Shown here piece by piece: positions 60,366-64,000 of a DNA stretch of 64,000 nucleotides. The DNA comes from Harmothoe impar (Eukaryota > Annelida > Polychaeta > Phyllodocida > Polynoidae), in contig OX381716.1 of the NCBI GenBank assembly GCA_947462335.1, forward strand, positions 2,600,438-2,664,437. Direction: 5' to 3'. The translations under genes and the position numbers were made by a program. Numbering within the stretch: the first letter of the stretch is position 1; every line of letters starts with the position of its first letter. The notes under the pieces are model-generated. The model was given only the letters and a program-made list of their open reading frames with translations. It searched no databases and was not told where the DNA came from.

Positions 60366-60416
60366 GGGCGTTTGTCTCTTTTAAGAAAAAAAGAAAAGAA
60401 AAGATTTTAATCGAGA

Positions 60417-60452
60417 GACACGCTTCTTCCTCTCGAGAGGAAGAAGCGTGTC
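60417..60452. repeat. Perfect 36-bp palindrome
   Basis: GACACGCTTCTTCCTCTC followed by its exact reverse complement, no spacer, centred on CTCGAG, flanked by an A-rich stretch on the left and T-rich on the right. It sits 150 bp beyond the 3' end of the death-domain gene. Confidence 0.95.
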
Positions 60453-60601
60453 TGTTCATTTTTTTTTGTTTATCACATGCTTCGATGAGGCAATCAGCTG
60501 CGACTGGAGGAAGTGACACTTTAAGAGGACACGCGTCTCAATTGTTATAATATTTTTTTTCTTACTAATAAAGAAGACGTATGAAAATAAAACACAACAA
60601 T

Positions 60602-61279
60602 TCACATGTCCGTCGTTCTCGTTGTTTCTTGCTTGATAAAGTCAAGTAATATTGCGATGCCGAGGTCAAACTTTCCCTTGTCCTCAGTCAACACTCGAAG
60701 GAGTTCAAAAGGCGTACCGCCGGCACCGTCAGCTTCAGCTTGCCACATTTTCAACACTCGGAAGGCCCACTCAGCGGGACTTCCTCCGTATTCGCATTCT
60801 TCAGCGATCTTATCTAACCTCTCAGGCGACAATTTTAAATGGTCCCCCACCTCTTTCCACCTGCTACCTAGACGTCTGCCGAGGGCGCCCAAGTGCTTAT
60901 GCATCGCGCGCGAGTCGGGGTTTTCGAAATCCAACCCCTGTCTGTGGAGAAGGGACATCCACTGAGCCAACAGTTCCACTCGTCTAATGCGGGTGAAGAC
61001 GCGACCGAGCTCTCCCCATCTATGACGATGCGGGGTTTCACCCAACCAGACTCGGAACATCGCCGTACACAGCTCCTCCGGTGTCTTGACACTGCGCTCT
61101 ACTAGAGCATCCATACGGGCGGCGGTAACTTTTAAGCTACTGCCCAACTCTCTCCAAGATCCGCTCAACTGTTTACCTAGTTGACGAAGCAAGGCGTCGC
61201 TATATGCTAAGCGCTGCTGTCCTACCTCTCTGTTCTCCCCATCGGTCTGCCTCGCGCGTCTCACGTCGTCAAGCGGCAT
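60602..61279 (-). CDS. Protein with two death domains (225 aa)
   Basis: Predicted adaptor of the death-fold superfamily, which signals by homotypic helical-bundle contacts in apoptosis or innate immunity. The open frame runs upstream to a GTG/TAA, but the first ATG after the TATA box at 61,454 is 61,279, with no intervening ATG in any frame, so that start is chosen (-3 is T, a weak context). Domain 1 is about residues 29-107 (LLRQLGKQL, SWRELGSSLKV, MDALVE, MFRVWL). Domain 2 is about 125-212 (HLGALGRRLGSRWKEVGDHL, LDKIAEEC, RVLKMWQ). Both keep the W-[RK]-E-[LV]-G helix and the Trp of helix 5. No signal peptide or membrane segment. Intronless; divergent partner of the PC4-like gene. No AATAAA was seen downstream. 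Could be a cellular effector or a captured host-type modulator in a mobile or viral element. Confidence 0.68.
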   Translation of the reverse strand: MPLDDVRRARQTDGENREVGQQRLAYSDALLRQLGKQLSGSWRELGSSLKVTAARMDALVERSVKTPEELCTAMFRVWLGETPHRHRWGELGRVFTRIRRVELLAQWMSLLHRQGLDFENPDSRAMHKHLGALGRRLGSRWKEVGDHLKLSPERLDKIAEECEYGGSPAEWAFRVLKMWQAEADGAGGTPFELLRVLTEDKGKFDLGIAILLDFIKQETTRTTDM

Positions 61280-61445
61280 TAACTTTTTTTCAGGTGGACA
61301 AGGCTGTGAAGGCGAGCTTGAAAGTGGAATAGCTTGAGCCACCTCGTCTCGTCTTGGCGGCGGCGGCGGCGCTGGTGGCGATGGTGGTGGTAGTAGACGT
61401 TACTGTGGTCAGAGGCGATATGTTTTTTTTCCAACAGAAATCAGA

Positions 61446-61454
61446 GCTTTTATA
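61446..61454 (-). promoter_or_regulatory. TATA box of the death-domain gene
   Basis: TATAAAAGC on the minus strand, about 175 bases before the ATG at 61,279; the predicted start near 61,423 gives a 5' leader of about 145 bases without another ATG. Confidence 0.6.
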
Positions 61455-61940
61455 CAGAGGGAGTTTAATCCTATTTCCAACAGCACTCCAGCTGTCTAGC
61501 GACTTGTCCGCATGACGCTTTTTCAGCCGCTCCGCTCCTTAAGAGCTTAGATGACGAGGGGTATGTCATCGCTATCTGTGGAGACCAGCTGAAAACGGTG
61601 TTTTTTCCTCATCCATAGCTTTACCTCCTACCCCCTACCTGAGGTTGCTCCCTCCCTCTGACATTCATTGTAACAAACGTCAGAGGTCAGGTGAAAATCG
61701 GATTTTTTCATGCACAGCCTTAGTCAGCTGTCACCCCTATTGAACTAGCCGGCCACCGCCGGCCGGCCCGGTCGACTCACCACGGCAGGAGGCGGTGATT
61801 TTTTTTTTGTCTTACACTTAAGTCGCTCACCACATGCACACGCCTCTACTCACAGACAGACACGTTCGTCTTAGGGGGTCCTGCTTCACGCCACACGCCT
61901 CCTGTAGTTTTTTTGTATACACACTCTAAGCTCATCACCG

Positions 61941-62312
61941 TTAATCCTTCATACAGCTAACGCACGTTGAATTGCTGAACAGGGTGGTAAGTAGCTTAGC
62001 TCATGACAGTGGATCCCTCAAAAAAGAGGGGAAAGGGGTCCAGCTGAAAACGTCATACCTTATGTCTTTTGTTTCTCTTTGTGAATGGCCGCCGGTCAGT
62101 CGGCGGCAGCAACCACTTAATCCTTTATACAGCTAATGCGCGTTGAATTGCTGAACAGGGTGGTTAGTAGCTTAGCTCATGACAGTCGATCTCTCAAAAG
62201 GGGGGAAAGGGATCCAGCTGAAAACGTCATGCCTTATGTCTTTTGTTTCTCTTTGTGAATGGCCGCCGGCCAGCCGGCGGCAGCTGAACAGGGGCAGTAA
62301 TTAGCTTAGCTC
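61941..62312. repeat. 176-bp direct repeat, about 2.2 copies, each ending in a GC hairpin
   Basis: Copy 1 61,941-62,110 and copy 2 62,117-62,284 are nearly identical (TTGAATTGCTGAACAGGGTG; CCAGCTGAAAACGTCATNCC; TTGTTTCTCTTTGTGAATGG). Each ends in an inverted repeat, GCCGCCGGTCAGTCGGCGGC in copy 1 and GCCGCCGGCCAGCCGGCGGC in copy 2. A partial third copy (TGAACAGGGG...TTAGCTTAGCTC) reaches 62,312, 17 bases before the TATA box. Looks like a repeated upstream control region; a looser ACCAGCTGAAAACGG occurs at 61,583. Confidence 0.9.
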
Positions 62313-62328
62313 TAGAAGCGAGAAGGCG

Positions 62329-62368
62329 TATATAAGGGGCCTGGAAACCTCCATTCACTCACTCAGTC
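62329..62368 (+). promoter_or_regulatory. TATA box and initiator of the PC4-like gene
   Basis: TATATAAGG at 62,329-62,337; TCACTCACTCAGTC (initiator-like, A at 62,357-62,365) lies 28-36 bases downstream. The leader to the ATG at 62,395 is about 30-38 bases. Confidence 0.72.
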
Positions 62369-62394
62369 TTTTGCTGCTCTCTACAGTCACCACC

Positions 62395-62568
62395 ATGAGC
62401 AAAAGACAACACCTAGCGCCGTCCAAGGATCTAAGCAAGTTCAAGAACAAGAAGACTACGCGGAACAGCGCTCGTTTAGCGTCAGTGCCTCCTCTTGCTA
62501 CTGAAAATGAGACTACCGCCGCATCCGCTTGGTCTTATCACCCTCCCGCTGTAGCGAGCGCTCGCAGC

Positions 62569-62618
<50 letters not shown>

Positions 62619-63961
62619 TAGTAATACTGGTAGTAGTCGTCGTGCGAGCGACGTTGTTACACTCGCGACAGTACACGTTGCTGCTAAGCGCGCTGCCGCT
62701 GCTACTGCCGCCCCGCCTGCTGCTGCTGCTGCTGCTGGTGATCCTCGTGCTGCGGCTGCTGCTGCTGCTGCTGCACCTGCTACTGCTGCGCCTGCTGCTG
62801 CTGCTGCTGCTTCTGCTGCACCTGCTGCTACCGCTACTACTACTGACGACAACGCTCCTGGCACAGCGCAGTACTGGCAACCGGGTTTTTACCTCCTCAC
62901 TACTGTTGCTGATTTTGATGACCTGCCGCACATTGCACAGCCCCTCTCCACCACTACATCGACCGACGCCCTTGACGCCGCTCGCGCTGAGAGTTACAGC
63001 TATTCGGACACTCAGCCCCTAAACCAAGAAGAAGAGGAGGAGGAGGAGGAGGAGGAGGAGGAGGAGCAGCAGCAACAGGGTGAGACAGAGAACGACGCTG
63101 ACGACGAGGCGTACGAAGAACCCGAAGGGAAAGGGGCGGACGGTACGTTTTTTTCGGCTCCCCTCTTCCACAGCTTTCGACCTCACTTCCACTGGTAGCG
63201 CGTCCGGTCGGTGGCGACTGCCCTCACCGCCACCTTACGAGGGCGGCGGCGCTTCATCTTCTACCGCTACACTCAGCACCGACGGCGTGTGGCTGCTCTG
63301 TTCCAACAACGAGGCCTCGGATACCACCAGCGCTGACGCTGCTCCTGTTATCGGTTCTGCTGCTGATTCAGCTCACGCTGATGGTGTTACTCTTCTTGCG
63401 GGTCTGAAACGTTCTAAGGTGAGTTCCAGAACAACAAGGCCTACTAAGAAGAAAAAAATACAAGAAAAAGAACGAGATGGACGAGAAGAAGCAGAGAAAA
63501 CCTCCCGTCCTCTCGGGTTAGAGTTCTGCTTAGACGGGACTTTGACGCTGGAGATCTGGGAGGACGTGGCTAGACTGTCTAGGAGGCCGCGCTACACAAA
63601 AGACGGCCAGGTGAAAGAGGCGTCTCTGACCAGAAGCAAGCGAGTGCACTTCACTGCCGACGCGCTGCGCGAGCTAATAGCGCGCATCGCGGATATCCGC
63701 GCAGTGGTGCGCATACGCGACACAGCGTCCGCGCAAGGAAGACCTAATCACACCCCCTGGTTCGCAGTGCTGGATGAGGAAGGCGAAGTGTACGCAGCTG
63801 TGAGCTACTACAGCGGTAAGAACCTCATCCACGTGCGCAAGTACGAAGGTCCTGACAAAAAACCCACACAGCAGGGGGTGACGCTGTCCGCTAGAGCGCT
63901 CAAAGAGTTGGATGACAAAACAGAGATTATTCTCAAATTTCTCGGTATAGATTTGGTATGA
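62395..63961 (+). CDS. Low-complexity protein with two C-terminal PC4/SUB1-like domains (490 aa, two exons)
   Basis: Start ATG 62,395 (CACCACCATGA context; first ATG after the TATA box). Exon 1 62395-63079; intron 63080-63173 (94 nt, CAGG/GTGAGA donor, T7 and CTCCCCTCTTCCACAG acceptor); exon 2 63174-63961, stop TGA. The downstream frame has no ATG anywhere, so it must be reached by this splice (or a frameshift). Basic N-terminus (KFKNKKTTRN), Ser run 58-76, Ala-rich 94-157, Glu/Gln run 212-228, Lys-rich linker (PTKKKK), then domain 1 about 343-412 (TLTLEIWED...KRVHFTADALREL) and domain 2 about 425-490 (LIHVRKYEG...PTQQGVTLSARALKEL). The strand pattern and the KKGISL-like loop resemble PC4, a single-stranded-DNA-binding transcription cofactor. 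Likely nuclear DNA-binding or transcription protein. PC4 assignment is by motif only. Confidence 0.62.
63080..63173 (+). other. Predicted 94-nt intron
   Basis: Donor GTGAGA after CAGG and a pyrimidine-rich acceptor ending CCACAG. Length is 1 mod 3, exactly the shift needed to join the two frames. A second GT (63,143) would give a 31-nt intron in the same phase, which is too short for animals. Confidence 0.68.
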
Positions 63962-64000
63962 GAGACGCTCAACGCTCACGCGCGCACACACACAGCGTTT

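Noticed and set aside
62482..63022. Minus-strand and +2 frames across the Ser/Ala/Glu repeats
   Set aside because: Trinucleotide repeats stay open in several frames; only the frame with TATA box, good ATG context and splice junction is kept.
63143..63173. 31-nt intron alternative
   Set aside because: Same phase as the 94-nt intron but shorter than animal spliceosomes normally use, and with a weaker donor.

Overview
This is eukaryotic, repeat-rich and mostly non-coding DNA. Signs are GT-AG introns whose phases close exactly, AATAAA signals, TATA-box promoters, a spliceosomal-type intron, TTAA- and TA-flanked MITEs, and many mini- and satellite arrays. Nothing bacterial was seen: no operons, no Shine-Dalgarno logic and no CRISPR. 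The mix of DUF3504/Crypton-type tyrosine recombinases, very high repeat diversity and possible allelic duplication fits a marine invertebrate. An invertebrate deuterostome such as amphioxus is a guess, not a demonstration.

Layout. 1-9,862 and 22,172-31,566 are two closely similar copies of one non-coding block. This is either a recent tandem segmental duplication or two haplotypes assembled in series. Copy A runs off the left edge. Between the copies, 13.3-20.2 kb holds the best-supported coding locus. A six-exon plus-strand gene (RS-repeat N-terminus, 337 aa) carries in its 4.2-kb fourth intron an intact two-exon minus-strand tyrosine recombinase (526 aa, full R...HxxR...H...Y set). A third coding-like minus-strand frame (13,376-~13,744) lies beside the first plus exon. 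I read this as one composite Crypton-type mobile element. A long foldback hairpin lies near the recombinase promoter, and satellites follow on both sides.

31.6-46 kb has no convincing gene. It contains degenerate relatives of the duplicated block, a 0.94-kb terminal-inverted-repeat element built from a 16-bp ACGTACATGATCGG-type motif, members of a piggyBac-like TTAA MITE family, a 51-bp array and a polypyrimidine tract. 46.99-49.80 kb is a second, broken recombinase gene of the same family (premature stop, missing core, deletion over the catalytic tail). Two large foldbacks lie beside and inside it. 50-60 kb is again non-coding with arrays, MITEs, tRNA-like pieces and a perfect 23-bp-arm hairpin.

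60.0-64.0 kb differs in character: visibly GC-richer, compact and gene-dense. An ETS/CRE/CCAAT motif cluster, G-rich runs and a perfect 36-bp palindrome precede two divergently transcribed TATA-box genes. One is a minus-strand protein with two death domains. The other is a plus-strand low-complexity protein ending in two PC4/SUB1-like domains, whose two frames are joined by a 94-nt intron. Between them lies a 176-bp-period repeat with GC hairpins. The block may be the edge of a large mobile or virus-like element, or a local cellular gene pair; the window ends before this can be decided.
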